A stretch of 64,000 nt of DNA from Portulaca oleracea (taxonomy: Eukaryota; Streptophyta; Magnoliopsida; Caryophyllales; Portulacaceae). Positions 1-10,639 of this stretch are shown piece by piece; the first letter of the stretch is position 1, and the number at the start of each line of letters is the position of its first letter. The notes below the pieces were generated by a model. That model saw only the letters and a list, made by a program, of their open reading frames with translations. It did not search any database and was not told the DNA's origin. The stretch covers positions 3,206,023-3,270,022 of the forward strand of contig CM055877.1 in assembly GCA_029582165.1 (NCBI GenBank), in the 5' to 3' direction. The position numbers were made by a program, and so were the translations under genes.

Positions 1-79
1 GTGTCCCTAGAACTGCTCTGGCTCTTCTCGTCATCCTTGCAATAGGGGCCTAACTGCAACAAGCAAAGAATTGGTCATA

Positions 80-1486
80 TTAGGCGGTAATAAAAGGGAC
101 ATAAAAAGAGTAAATAGAGGTCTTCTTCCCCACCTTTCTGAAGGCCAGGCGGTCCCGATATTGCTCCCATTCCTCCCAGAATTGGTCGGGCGATGCCATC
201 GATGCATGGTTAGAATACCAAGAACCCCTCTTAGCTTCTACAAACGCCTCGACATGCAAGGCTCGCGGATCGTTCATGGTCTCAGGAGGGTCTGACGGTA
301 TTATCCACCTTTCATGGCTCAGGGTCTGCCTCGTAAGCCTCTCACCAAGACTCCAGACCCAACCGGACGGGCTCTCCATCACCAAGCGCAGAGTACTATC
401 CCTATACGCCGCATTTCGTGAGGGGATAAAATCTTGCGGAATGTTGAAGCCAACCCAGGCATTCCAATTGACGTCATCCTGCACAAGTAAAGGAAACATG
501 AGCACCAAAGAAATTCAAGAGAAATTACATGAAAGATGTACCTCTTCAAGGTGATCCAAGATGCGGCGCAGCTCATCTAAGCTCCCGAATGGCTTCTTCT
601 TTTGCTCGAGGTAGTTTTTGTGCCACCGTTCTGCTGCTGGCACTGTCTGGACATGTCGGGTAGGGATAGTGAATCCCTTAATATACTCGTACCCCCATAC
701 CTGCAAGTACGTCAATACCAAGGCTCACGATCTAAAAAAAAGGGGAAAATGCATGTAAAAGAGAAGCGTCTCGAAGATTACCTCGAGCACCTTCCACATG
801 CTCGGACCGCTCATCTCCCGTGGACTCTCCGGCGCAAAGAATGGATCCACATCAGTACCAGGCCGAACACCAATGCGAAGCCAGCGAATAAAGTTAGCAT
901 AAGCGGCCTTTGCCCAGTTCCGATGAATGACCTGCTCTAGATCAAGGAGGTTTTTCATCCAGGTCAAGTAAACATCGTCTCCTCGGTTGGCAAACATCGT
1001 GGCAGAGATGAAGTATGCCAGGAAAATGAAGCGACGCTGAAACTCATCCATATGAGTGAAGTCAGCGGAAGTGATGACATCCTCAAAGGAGCCGTAAGAA
1101 AGTTTCATCTTTCGACCAAATCGGCGCCGTTCGAACACCGGCTCTAACAATTCCATCACCTGGTCCGGTACAACAGGGTCGAATTCGACATCTTGACCAC
1201 CCCAGCGTAGCCCGGTAATCATCACAAAGTCGACAGGGGTTATGGACATTTCTCCCACAGGGAGGTGGAAGGTGTTAGTGGAATCCCAGAATCTCTCCGC
1301 GAGCGCACGCCCCATTACCCGCGGTGTACAAGGTTCCCAGGCCTTGGCACATTTCCAGAAGAGGTCGAATCCTGACTCTTCTAAAAGTGTAAGCGCCCAA
1401 TTATCTTCTGCAAAATGCTCCACCACCTTGATCGGTTTCCGCATATTGCCACCAGTTTTAAGAGAGTCCTCCTGAGGATCCATCAT
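80..1486 (-). CDS. plant mobile domain (PMD) protein, antisense ORF of the retroelement, introns present
   Basis: Three coding blocks on the minus strand read as one PMD (aminotransferase-like, plant mobile domain) protein. Block A (1486 to about 770) holds the fold start with the family signature MITGLRW and many aromatic and hydrophobic residues. Block B (about 715-542) holds LQVWGYEY and LDELRRILDH. Block C (478 to about 147) begins DDVNWNAW and has RLVMESPSGWVWSLG. The B-C intron is clear: donor GAG|GTACATC at 542/541 and acceptor TTGTGCAG| at 479, 63 bp. The A-B junction is uncertain: the GTAATC donor after MWKVLE is not in phase with the best acceptor, so this copy may be broken there. 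The protein end beyond about 147 is unresolved. PMD domains occur in host genes (MAIL1/MAIN-like) and have been captured by transposons. Its position inside an LTR element, antisense to it, argues for a captured copy. Confidence 0.6.
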
Positions 1487-1569
1487 AAAGATTCAAAAAA
1501 AAAAAGAGACAAGTCCCTACGACAACCTATCAGGCGATCCCTAGTTTAGCAAAAGCTGAATTGAGCTTC

Positions 1570-2900
1570 CACTAAATTAGGGGGCTAAGAAAAAAAATCA
1601 TTCGGCCCACCCAAGGAAATGAGGGTGGGGCCTCGCTTTTTTCGGCCCAACCAGACGGGTTCCCTGGAAGTTGGGCCTCACTTTTCGGCCCACCCAAGAA
1701 AATTGGGCCTCGCTGTTTTCGGCCCATCCGAGCAGAACTCAGACGGGTTCCTGCGAAGAGAGCGAAGGTTGGGCCTTGTTTTTTTCGGCCTACCCAAGAA
1801 AAAAGGGTTGGGCCTCGCTGTTTTCGGCCCACCCGAGCAGAACTCAGACGGGTTCCCTGGAAGTTGGGCCTCACTTTTCGGCCCACCCAAGAAAATTGGG
1901 CCTCGCTGTTTTCGGCCCACCCGAGCAGAACACAGACGGGTTCGTCAAAGAGTTGGGCCTTGCTTCTGGCCCACCAAGAACACAGACGGGTTCGTCAAAG
2001 AGTGGATCCTCGCTTTTGGCCCACCAGGAACGCAGACGGGTTCCTCAAAAGGGTTCTCCTTTCGGCCTCGCTGTTTGGGCCTCTCTTTTCGGCCCAAGAA
2101 AAATTGGGCCGCTCACTTATACCAACCCAGACGGGTTCTTGCAAGGAGAAAGAAGGTTGGGCCTTGTTTTTTCGGCCCACCCAAGAAAAGTGGGTTGGGC
2201 CTCACTGTTTTCGGCCCAACCGAAACGCAGACGCAGACGGATTCTCCTACAAGGGGGCTGGCCGTAGGTTGGGCCGCATCAGCCCAGCTCACACAAGTTC
2301 TACAAAAAAATCTGGGCCTCGTTTTCTTCGGCCCAATCACCAAAGACGCAGACGGGTTCTCCTACAAGGGGGCTGGCCGTAGGTTGGGCCGCATCAGCCC
2401 AGCTCACACAAGTTCTACAAAAAATCTGGGCCTCGTTTTCTTCGGCCCAATCACCAAAAACGCAGACGGGTTTTGACTGGGTTGGGCCTCGCTTTTGGCC
2501 CACCCAAGAACACAGACGGGTTTTTGACTGGGTTGGGCATCGCTTTTGGTCTACGCAAGAACAGTGGGTTGGGCCTCGCTGTTTTCGGCCCAACCAAAAG
2601 GGAAACGCAGACGGGTTCCCTTAAGGAGAAAGGGGGCTGGGCCTTGTTTTCTTTCGGCCCACCCAAGAAAAGTGGGTTGGGCCTCGCTGTTTTCGGCCCA
2701 ACCAACAGAGAAACGCAGACGGGTTCCCTTAAGGAGAAAGGGGGCTGGGCCTAGTTTTTTTCGGCCCACCCAAGAAAAGATAGTTGGGCCTCGCTGTTTT
2801 CGGCCCACCCAAAATGCAGACGGGTTTTTCAGTGTTGGGCCTCGCTTTTCGGCCCACCGAAAACGCAGACGGGTTTTCTAGAGCAAGGCTGGGCCTAATT
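1570..2900. repeat. degenerate minisatellite built on CAGACGGGTTC and GGGCCTCGCTTTTCGGCCCA
   Basis: About fifteen copies of (A)GACGGGTTC occur at intervals of roughly 50-110 bp. They alternate with blocks of the type TTGGGCCTCGCTxTTTTCGGCCCAxCC, in which GGGCC and GGCCC can pair. Units vary in length by internal duplication; for example the blocks at 2236-2350 and 2346-2465 are near-identical. All six frames are open over long stretches because of composition and periodicity, not because of coding. Confidence 0.85.
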
Positions 2901-3123
2901 CAAATGGGCTCAATTTCTCGGATTATCTCACACGGGCTCGTTTTTCGGACTAACTCAAAATAGGATCGGTTTTCACAGTTCTCTAAAGCTCGATTTGAAC
3001 AATACGGGTAATCGACATAAATTACTTCATTATTTATAGCTAAATCAACAAGCTAGAATTAAAACATTTCTACTTGCAAATTTATGCTATAATTAAAGAG
3101 CAGAGTCAGGAAGAAGACATTAC

Positions 3124-3345
3124 CCGGACATGTGAATGCTTGTGCCATATGTGATTCTACGGTTCAGGCACCAATATCGACGGTTCCCAACCCGGCCTGG
3201 GAGTCCATGCTCGCCGGGAGGACATTTCATGTGCCCAGTTTGTTGCATGGGGTTGAACGGGCGGATCCCTAACTTTCCTAACCATTGCTTCCTAACTAGT
3301 GAATGAAGGATTTCTTTGAGTAAGAAATGGAAGTGGAAGAATGAG
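3124..3345 (-). other. possible 5' leader exon of the antisense PMD transcript
   Basis: On the minus strand a TATA box at 3373-3383 is followed by about 220 bp that differ in composition from the flanking minisatellite, ending at a good donor (CCGG|GTAATG, exon edge 3124). A spliced leader from here to the PMD ORF would remove the 1.5-kb minisatellite. A 96-codon frame covers it but resembles no family I recognise. This is inferred from signals only. Confidence 0.3.
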
Positions 3346-3372
3346 ATGTGATTGAAAGCATGAAGAGGCCCC

Positions 3373-3383
3373 CTTTTTATAAG
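3373..3383 (-). promoter_or_regulatory. TATA box of a possible antisense promoter inside the retroelement
   Basis: The minus strand reads CCCTTATAAAAAGGG, a strong plant TATA box, about 30 bp upstream of the proposed leader exon. It points toward the antisense PMD ORF, which starts 1.9 kb further on. Confidence 0.4.
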
Positions 3384-3534
3384 GGAATTGGATGCATGCA
3401 CACCACACAAGTGGCCAAGCGGCGGGTCCCAGCAGCAAGATCATGGAGAGCATGCATTGGCCGAAAATCTATCCTAAAATCTATCCATGCATTTGCCGAA
3501 AAAAAAAAAAGAGAAAAGAGAAAGAGTGAGGTCA

Positions 3535-4030
3535 GACGGGTTTGCGCAATATACCGGCCCAAGAAACGGGCCTCGCATTTGCTGGCCCAACGCAGGAAGA
3601 GGACCAAAACGCAGAGAAACCGGCCCAGATGAGGACAAAACGCAGACGGGTTCCTGTATTTGCAGAATTTGGGCCCTGTATTTGCAGGCCCAACACAGAT
3701 GGGCTCGGTGACTTTTGCAGGCCCAACGCAGGAAGAGGACCAAAACGCAGACGGGTTCCTGTATTTGCAGAATTTGGGCCCTGTATTTACAGGCCCAACG
3801 CACACGGGTTGTTTCAGAACCCAGCAGAACTCAGACGGGTTCGCTTTGAGCCCAACTTACCGCCCCAGATACGTCGCAAAAATGGGCCTTGCATTTGCAG
3901 CCCAGTAGAACTTGGACGGGTTTCTTGCCGGCCCAAGCTCATCGCAGCCAAAGTGGGTCTTGCAATTGAAAGCCCAATTCGAGAATTCAGGCGGGTTCGC
4001 AAAGCCAAAATGGGCCCAAATTCATCGCTC
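3535..4030. repeat. second block of the GACGGGTTC minisatellite
   Basis: The same core (CAGACGGGTTC followed by TTTGCAG...GGGCCC/GGCCCA) recurs here. One roughly 110-bp unit (TTCCTGTATTTGCAGAATTT...) is present twice, at 3652 and 3757. It is separated from the first block by non-repetitive sequence carrying the antisense TATA box. Confidence 0.75.
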
Positions 4031-4192
4031 TAATTCAAGCCCAAAGCAACGGCAAACTTAAGCCCATTTCCGAGAGCTAAAGCACAATTGACAGGTAAAT
4101 TCTCTTACTCGCTCTGATCTTCAGATAAATTGATGCTTTCCTTCTCTGCCTTGCAGGACAATGCACGGGATACGTCGGTCGTCAGGCGGTTA

Positions 4193-5250
4193 CAAAAAGA
4201 CGAACCCATCTTCAGCGGCCTTCATCGGGCCCTCACAATGTGATGACACCCTTTTCAAACAACATCGGCGCAGGACCAAGCTTCCAAGCGTCACCTCGGT
4301 CCCCCTCACGACGAAATGAAGCGGATCAACCCCGACCGGCTTTACGGAAGAAACTAAGCCGGTCAACCCATCTTCAGCGGCTGTCATCGGGCCCTTACAA
4401 TGTGATGACACCCTTTTCAAACAACATCGGCGCAGGACCAAGCTTCCAAGCGTCACCTCGGTCCGCCTCACGGCGAAATGAAGCGGATCAACCCCGACCG
4501 GCTTTACGGAAGAAACTAAGCCGATCAACCCAGCTTCAGCGGCCGTCATCGGGCCCTCACAATGTGATGACACCCTTTTCAAACAACATCGGCGCAGGAC
4601 CAAGCTTCCAAGCGTCACCCCGGTCCGCCTCACGGCGAAATGAAGCGGATCAACCCTGACCGGCTTTACGGAAGAAACTAAGCCGGTCAACCCATCTTCA
4701 GCGGCCGTCATCGGGCCCTCACAATGCGATGACACCCTTTTCAAACAACATCGGCGCAGGACCAAGCTTCCAAGCGTCACCTCGGTCCGCCTCATGGCGA
4801 AATGAAGCGGTCAACCCCGACCGGCTTTACGGAAGAAACTAAGCCGGTCAACTCATCTTCAGCGGCCGTCATCGGGCCCTCACAATGCGATGACACCCTT
4901 TTCAACCCCGACCGGCTTTACGGAAGAAACTAAGCAGGTCAACTCATCTTCAGCGGCCATCATCGGGCCCTCACAATGCGATGACACCCTTTTCAACCCC
5001 GACCGGCTTTACGGAAGAAACTAAGCAGGTCAACCCATCTTCAGCGGCCGTCATCGAGCCCTCACAATGCGATGACACCCTTTTCAGCATCCAGACACAG
5101 GTCTTGCACTCCACGGCAAAATGAAGTGCACGACCTTGATCTACCCCACGCCGAAATGAGGCGGATCAATTCGGTCAGTTTTACGGAAGAAACTAAGCAG
5201 GCCAACCAACATCGGCGCAGGACCAAGCTTCCAAGCGTCAACCAGCTTCA
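4193..5250. repeat. tandem array, 162-bp units followed by 91-bp deleted units
   Basis: Using the shared core YGATGACACCC as a marker, units start at 4241, 4403, 4565, 4727, 4888, 4979 and 5070. The spacings are 162, 162, 162, 161, 91 and 91 bp. The 91-bp units lack the same internal segment, so the deletion arose once and was then duplicated. A last degraded unit runs to about 5250. As 162 is divisible by three, both strands stay open for over 400 bp, giving 54-residue pseudo-repeats that I do not regard as a gene. Retand elements are known for amplified tandem repeats in this position. Confidence 0.9.
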
Positions 5251-5319
5251 GAACAGGCTTCTGATTCATATCCAAGATCATCAAGACTACTTTGATCATC
5301 GTTTTACTCAAACTCGATC

Positions 5320-5332
5320 AAAGTGGGGGCTA
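5320..5332 (+). promoter_or_regulatory. polypurine tract of the Tat/Retand-like element
   Basis: AAAGTGGGGGCT lies immediately before the LTR start TGTAGAC, the expected place for priming of plus-strand DNA. Confidence 0.65.
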
Positions 5333-5334
5333 TC

Positions 5335-6494
5335 TGTAGACACCGGATTTTTGTACCGTTATTAGTTTTAGTTATTTGTAAAAAATAAGCTAGCCGAATA
5401 GTTTAGTAGCATGCAAACCCATCTCTTTTCTAGCCCGACAACGAGCATAATGGCCCAAATATAATAGCCCGAAAACGAGCAGGAACCCGTCTGGGTTCTT
5501 TGGGCCTGAGCATAGCTCAGCTCTGCAGGAACCCGTCTGGGTTCCTTGGGCCTGAGCATGGCTCAGCTCGGCAGGAACCCGTCTGGGTTCCTGGGCTGAA
5601 TTCCGTCAAGGCGGCTAAACCTAAACCCTAAAAACGCACCCCTTGCCTCCCCCATTCCACTATAAATTAAACCCTTTTTTCCTTTCCTGAAACACACCAA
5701 GATATGCTAGAGTATTGACACTAGCATATTCTCTCTATCTCTTCTCTCCTTTTGCATGCTGCTTCACTAAAAGGTTAGCCTAGTTGATGTAAAACATGTA
5801 GTAATCTATTGAATTCGTTTTTTTTTTATTTTCATTATTTTGCATGATTTTAAATGATAAATTTGTGAAATTCATACCTAATTCCTCCCTCTTTACTTTT
5901 GTTTTGCTTTAATTTAATTCTAGTAGAGTCTATTCATTGAATAGGCGAATTTGATGATTTTTATTGTCAAATTCGTAACCTTACCCCCGAATCTATCTCT
6001 GGATTCGCAGGCTGGAGTCTGTATCTAATGGTTTGTTGTTTTTCTCCTAAAATTCAACTGACGACTCTATTTTCGTACTTTGGTTTTCTTTTCCTTTTTA
6101 TGGTTTTTATAACCTATTTTACGTTTAGCGCGAAGGGGTAATTCGTCTTGATTCTTTAAGAACCCAGACGGGTTCTTCACTTCTTTTTTCTTCGCTTCTC
6201 TTTTCTTTGTTTTCCGCTTCGTGGGGTTTCATAGCCAAGAACTCGTCTTGGTTCCGCAGAACTCAGACGGGTTCTTCTGCGTTTTTTTTCCCTTCCCTTT
6301 ATTTCGTCTATTTCTTTCTTTTTTTTCTTTAAAGGTGAATCTCAAGGCGCGTAAATTTTTTTTTAGTCTGTTAACGAAAACATTCTTAAAAGTTTAACCT
6401 TATTTAAGGCTAAGCAATCCTAGTCGGCTCCCGATCATTCTTTTAAGTAGCGCCGCGAAAAAAGATCCATCGATCGATTTTTTCGGGGTCTACA
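5335..6494 (+). mobile_element. 3' LTR (1,160 bp) of the Tat/Retand-like element
   Basis: The LTR is bounded by a perfect 7-bp inverted repeat, TGTAGAC at 5335 and GTCTACA ending at 6494. It carries a TATA box (TATAAATTA at 5661) with a CT-rich leader after it. Three 46-bp repeats at 5483-5590 contain the palindrome GAACCC-GTCT-GGGTTC, and further direct-orientation copies lie at 6160 and about 6260. The 5' LTR lies left of the window, so the target-site duplication cannot be checked. Confidence 0.8.
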
Positions 6495-6524
6495 CATATG
6501 CATCGTTCACATGGGAATCTCGAA

Positions 6525-6870
6525 TTTTATTGACTTGATAGTCGTGATTTTTTTCCTTGACTTGTGAGTCCTTGTATTTTGTTGATTTGAATTTAGTTAA
6601 CTTGTGAGTCTTTCATTTTGTCGACTTGGGAGTCATGAGACTTGTTGATGCGTGAGTTTGGCTGACTTGAAAGTCTTTTTCTTGTTGTTGACTTGGAAGT
6701 TAAGGGACTTGGTGACTTAAAAGTTTTGAAATTTGTTGATCTGAAAGTCTTGAATTTTTGCTGCTTGAAAGTCTTTAATTTTTGTTGACTTGGAAGTCGA
6801 TGAATTTGATGACTTGAAAGTCTTGAAATTTGTTGACTTGAAAGTCTCAATTTTTGTCAATTTGTAACCC
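6525..6870. repeat. degenerate minisatellite, about 27-bp unit with GACTTGAAAGTC
   Basis: Roughly a dozen imperfect copies of TTGTTGACTTGAAAGTCTTGAAATTT occur. GACTTGAAAGTC is itself a near-palindrome (GACTT/AAGTC). The array begins about 30 bp after the LTR end. No coding potential is credible: the open frames are periodic Lys/Ser/Gln. Confidence 0.75.
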
Positions 6871-6958
6871 TTTTTATTGTTATGTTATGGTTGTATTTGT
6901 GTCCCATCACAGCTTATCGAAGTTAGAAAGACGCTATGACTAAGGGCACAAACCAACC

Positions 6959-7003
6959 CCCCCCCCCCGCCCCGCCCCCACCCACCCACCCACCCACCCA
7001 CCC
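6959..7003. repeat. C-rich tract (CCCACC)n with a poly-C run
   Basis: A run of about 13 C is followed by CGCCCCGCCCCC and then five CCCA units. The minus strand therefore has well over four G-runs of three or more, a G-quadruplex candidate, and the plus strand an i-motif candidate. Confidence 0.8.
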
Positions 7004-7004
7004 A

Positions 7005-7400
7005 AAAGAGACAGTCATGGCTAAACATATGAGTAAGCTCCTCGCTTAGATACAAGGTCTTCGGACAAATCTGCTTGTGAAATAAGAAATTCACATGTAA
7101 AACGACTCTGATCCAACAACAGGAAGCCATGTAAAAAAAGATACCGAAACAATACCAAATGGTGATGAGTGGCATGCTTCAATACATCAAAAAACTTAAT
7201 AAGAAAGCAAGCCTTGTCGGTGATGAAGAACAAGAAGACATGGATATGCCTGACCATGATAGTTTTCCCTAACCCGGAAGGATTACCAAACAACAAAAGG
7301 GAAAAGGAAAACAACAATTTATTGTTTTATTTCAATGACATAATAGTTAATTTATGAAATAAATTAATTCCTCTCCATCTATTCTTTCTTAAAAAATTGA
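7005..7400. other. unassigned sequence, no recognised gene
   Basis: A 98-codon minus-strand frame (7021-7317) and a 62-codon plus-strand frame overlap here, but neither shows a recognisable domain or splice context. It could be a transposon or pseudogene scrap. Confidence 0.3.
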
Positions 7401-7745
7401 TTTTATACCCCATCCTATTTTTTGTTATAAAGGGTAGGTCACAAGATCCTCTAACCTTCAAATTTGTAACCTTGCCCTTGAATTTGTTCTGTATTACATA
7501 GGCCAGAGTCTATTTTTATTTAAGTTTGTTAGTTTACCTTTAAAATTGAGAGACGACTCTTTTAATCATAATTTGTGTAATTTGCTAATTCATGTTTTCG
7601 TCGATAATTTGAGTTTAGAATTAATCTAATAAATCAAGAAATATTGTTTGAAACGAAAACAGAGGTCTAGCCACAATCCCAGTCAAGCCAGTCGGCTTAA
7701 CTGTGAATATGGTGTTCCCTTTCTGGTTCACTGACCATGAAACTA
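7400..7745 (+). mobile_element. decayed LTR relic related to the 5335-6494 LTR
   Basis: The stretch TTTGTAACCTTGCCC...GGCCAGAGTCT...GAGACGACTCT matches, with many substitutions, the LTR interior at about 5970-6075 (TTCGTAACCTTACCC...GGCTGGAGTCT...TGACGACTCT). The downstream CAATCCCAGTC..GTCGGCTT resembles CAATCCTAGTCGGCTC at 6415. It appears to be an older, 5'-truncated copy of the same family. Confidence 0.5.
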
Positions 7746-8340
7746 CTGGTCTAATGCAGTTAGGCTGGCCTAACTGGTCAGCTTAGATGGTTTTGCTTGG
7801 TTTAAACAAGTTTGTTTCTGTAACGCCCCGGAAATTCAATTATAGAAAAGTCAAAGTCAACTAACGTTAACGGACAAAACTTGGCGGAAGACTTCAAATT
7901 TAGTTTGGGCGTCACTGCCGTATCCCCGAAGGAATACAAGGCGAGAAAGGAAAACACAACTGTCTGCTAACGGTAACTACTATCAACTCAAAACAAAACT
8001 TTAAGATTTCATAACGAAAACAATATAAAAAGATACCAGGACTTCTAGACTCGTCGTCCTCACTTCTAATTCCCGTCCCCAGCATTTAGATCTTCACCTG
8101 AAAGCAAAACATTTCAAAAAAAATGAGGGGGAAATCTCAATAATGTCTACCCCTAACGTTTAAAACAGTTTAAGTTCATTTCAATTCATTTGAGGGAGAG
8201 GGAACAAGTCAAATCATTTCACAAACCTTTAAACCCTTAACTGTTTCTTTTCTCAACCCAACCAAATCATATTTTATTATGCGGGCGGGATACCACATCC
8301 CTTAAAGTAACAAATACCATACCGGATCCCAGATCCTCTG

Positions 8341-8560
8341 CCTACCACAGGCTACGACCAGGGTCCCTGACCCTTTGCCTACCACAGGCTACGACCAGAA
8401 TATCAAGAGTTCACATTTCCGCCTACCACAGGCTACGACCAGGGTCCCAGACCCTTTGCCTACCACAGACTACGACCAAAATATCAAGAGTTCACCTTTC
8501 CGCCTACCACAGGCTACGACCAGGGTCCCCGACCCTTTGCCAACCACAGGCTACGACCAA
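8341..8560. repeat. composite tandem repeat, 81-bp period (37 + 44 bp)
   Basis: The core CCTACCACAGGCTACGACCA starts at 8341, 8378, 8422, 8459, 8503 and 8540. The alternating spacings of 37 and 44 bp show a two-part higher-order unit. It lies inside the solo LTR. Confidence 0.85.
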
Positions 8561-10639
8561 ATAAACCTGCTTAATGTTTCACTTGAATTAATAGTATCTT
8601 ATGCAAAAACTCAACTCACAACTCTCAAGTCAAACCCAACCCAGGTTATCAAAACCATTAACAAAACTTCGAATAAAAGACCATCCAATTTCTCGACTCA
8701 AATAAACCAAGGTCACAATCGAAACAAAAGATTATCAAAACAGATGGTCGTATTTCCACAAAAGTCCCCTTCCTGGATGCAATTCTCAAAATAGATTATA
8801 AAACATCAAAACACATTTAAAGAGCATCCCGGTGGGGATTAGAGCATAGACAATTACCTGAATAACGTCACAGTACAGCAATAAGGAGAACAAACTTGAG
8901 CTCACTATCTTCACGCACTAACTCGGGCCTAGAATAAGAATAATTATCTAATCAAAACGCGTTCTAACGAAGTTAGTATTAACTATCAACTACCTAACCC
9001 ATCCCCTAGGAATACTTAGGTTCCTATCATTTATGAAATTACACTTAACACCTCCAAGAAAACACATAACAGGATCACACATTATTTTCACTCAACAATT
9101 CTTTATAAATAAAAGCAAACAGAGGACATATTTTAACGTTCACATAAAACGGGTCACAACTCGACTTTCCGACATCCTATGGGTCTGGTTCTGGACTTTT
9201 TGGAAACCTCGGGATGTCTACTAAAAGTTCTATGTTGATGACTAAGCCCATATCAGTCCCGAAGGACTCTAAAAACACCCATCTTCCCAATTGGTCCAGA
9301 TCTGACAGGTTCTGGTAAAAAGATTATAACTCGGGTTATACAAATCAAACGTTCTATCCGTAAAATTCCTATGGTTCCTAACATCTAAGGGAACCTCTAG
9401 TTAAAAGGGATCGGTCAAAAGACAACTATACTAATCGTGGTAATCCAAACTTTAGACTCTAACAAAACTGTCCCGTTACCGGTTCTTAATAAATTTGTTA
9501 TTTCGGTTCTAACCTTTACCAAACGGTCTTGGGGTTCTAATTTGGACTTAAAACGATACTAGGGTCTAAGGTATAAAGTCCAACTTAACTTAGGGTTCAA
9601 CCATCAAACTTCCCATCATCAAAACCAAATTGCAACACATGAAACATTAACAACATTATCCTACACATGAAATCTAAAGCATACTACTTCAAGACCCTTT
9701 ATTTACAACATGAATAATTATAAAGTACGAATTTCTTAATCAAGAAAGGTCTTAAAGAACATGTGAATAAATTAAAGTACATATGAATAAATTATAAAGA
9801 ACATATAAACATTCAACCTACCAATCAAGAATCCTAAACAAAACTAATTTCTTTAAAACAAAGATTCAATCAAGAACCAAGAATTAATAAACAAGAATCT
9901 CAACCTAACTTATTAACAAGATTAACCTTAAGCATGATTGAAATAAAGAACACGTGAATGCAAGAAAATATATATGAGTATCATGTAAACACTTAACTAA
10001 AAAAAAAGAAATCAAGAATCACACAACTAATTCCTTTTTCCAAGATTCATTCAAGAATACGAATTTAATGAAAAATCTCAAATACTAATTAAACAATAGC
10101 ATATAACATATATAAACATCGATACTAATCGTAATTCATGCCTAGAATATTTCTAACGACCCTAACATAAATTTGCATACAAAACTATATAAATAACTTG
10201 TGAAAGATTTACACTAACACTACACAATAATAACTTTAGAATTCCTAAGCATGATATACATAATTTAACTCATCACATAAAACACATGAATGAACCCTAA
10301 ACATGATTTCACATGACAACAAAAATACAATGAACAATTGAACAATAATAATTTTACTATAACTATTACAACCCTAATACACCAAATTAAACATACAAGA
10401 TTACATATAAGGAATTTGACAAATTACATGTAAATAAAACAATACAAGAACAATTGATTACAAATAATACTTAGCAAAAATTTACACCCTAATCACCCAA
10501 ATTACAAGATTTAAATCAAGAACAACAATAATGATAAATAACAATAATAACCATAATAATACAATAATAATAATAAGAATAATATCAGAAATAAAATAGC
10601 AAGAAAACAAAAGAAAGAATTTGGTTAAAAATAAATTAG

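Larger units (their letters stand above)
1..6494 (+). mobile_element. 3' part of a Tat/Retand-like Ty3/gypsy LTR retrotransposon
   Basis: A 3' LTR (5335-6494) is preceded by a purine-rich tract, so the element reads left to right and its pol region lies left of the window. Internal to the LTR are an antisense plant-mobile-domain ORF (80-1486), a GGGTTC minisatellite (1570-2900 and 3535-4030) and a 162-bp tandem array (4193-5250). Family knowledge: Tat-lineage elements such as Ogre and Retand often carry an extra ORF and amplified tandem repeats between pol and the 3' LTR. No reverse transcriptase or integrase is visible here, so the lineage assignment is inferred from layout only. Confidence 0.7.

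Noticed and set aside
1619..2881. Overlapping long ORFs in many frames
   Set aside because: Low-complexity minisatellite translation with all frames open; not coding.
4190..4795. Long minus-strand ORF with 54-residue repeats, and its plus-strand partner
   Set aside because: It exists only because the 162-bp tandem unit is a multiple of three; both strands are open and no codon bias or motif supports a gene.
4193..5250. Regular repeats that might suggest a CRISPR array
   Set aside because: Units are directly adjoining with no unique spacers, in a plant retroelement.
7021..7357. Short ORFs on both strands with a GxxGLGKT-like phrase
   Set aside because: The apparent P-loop is isolated, with no other NTPase motif or splice context.
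8375..8794. 139-codon plus-strand ORF with TTGYDQ repeats
   Set aside because: Translation of the 81-bp composite repeat inside a solo LTR.
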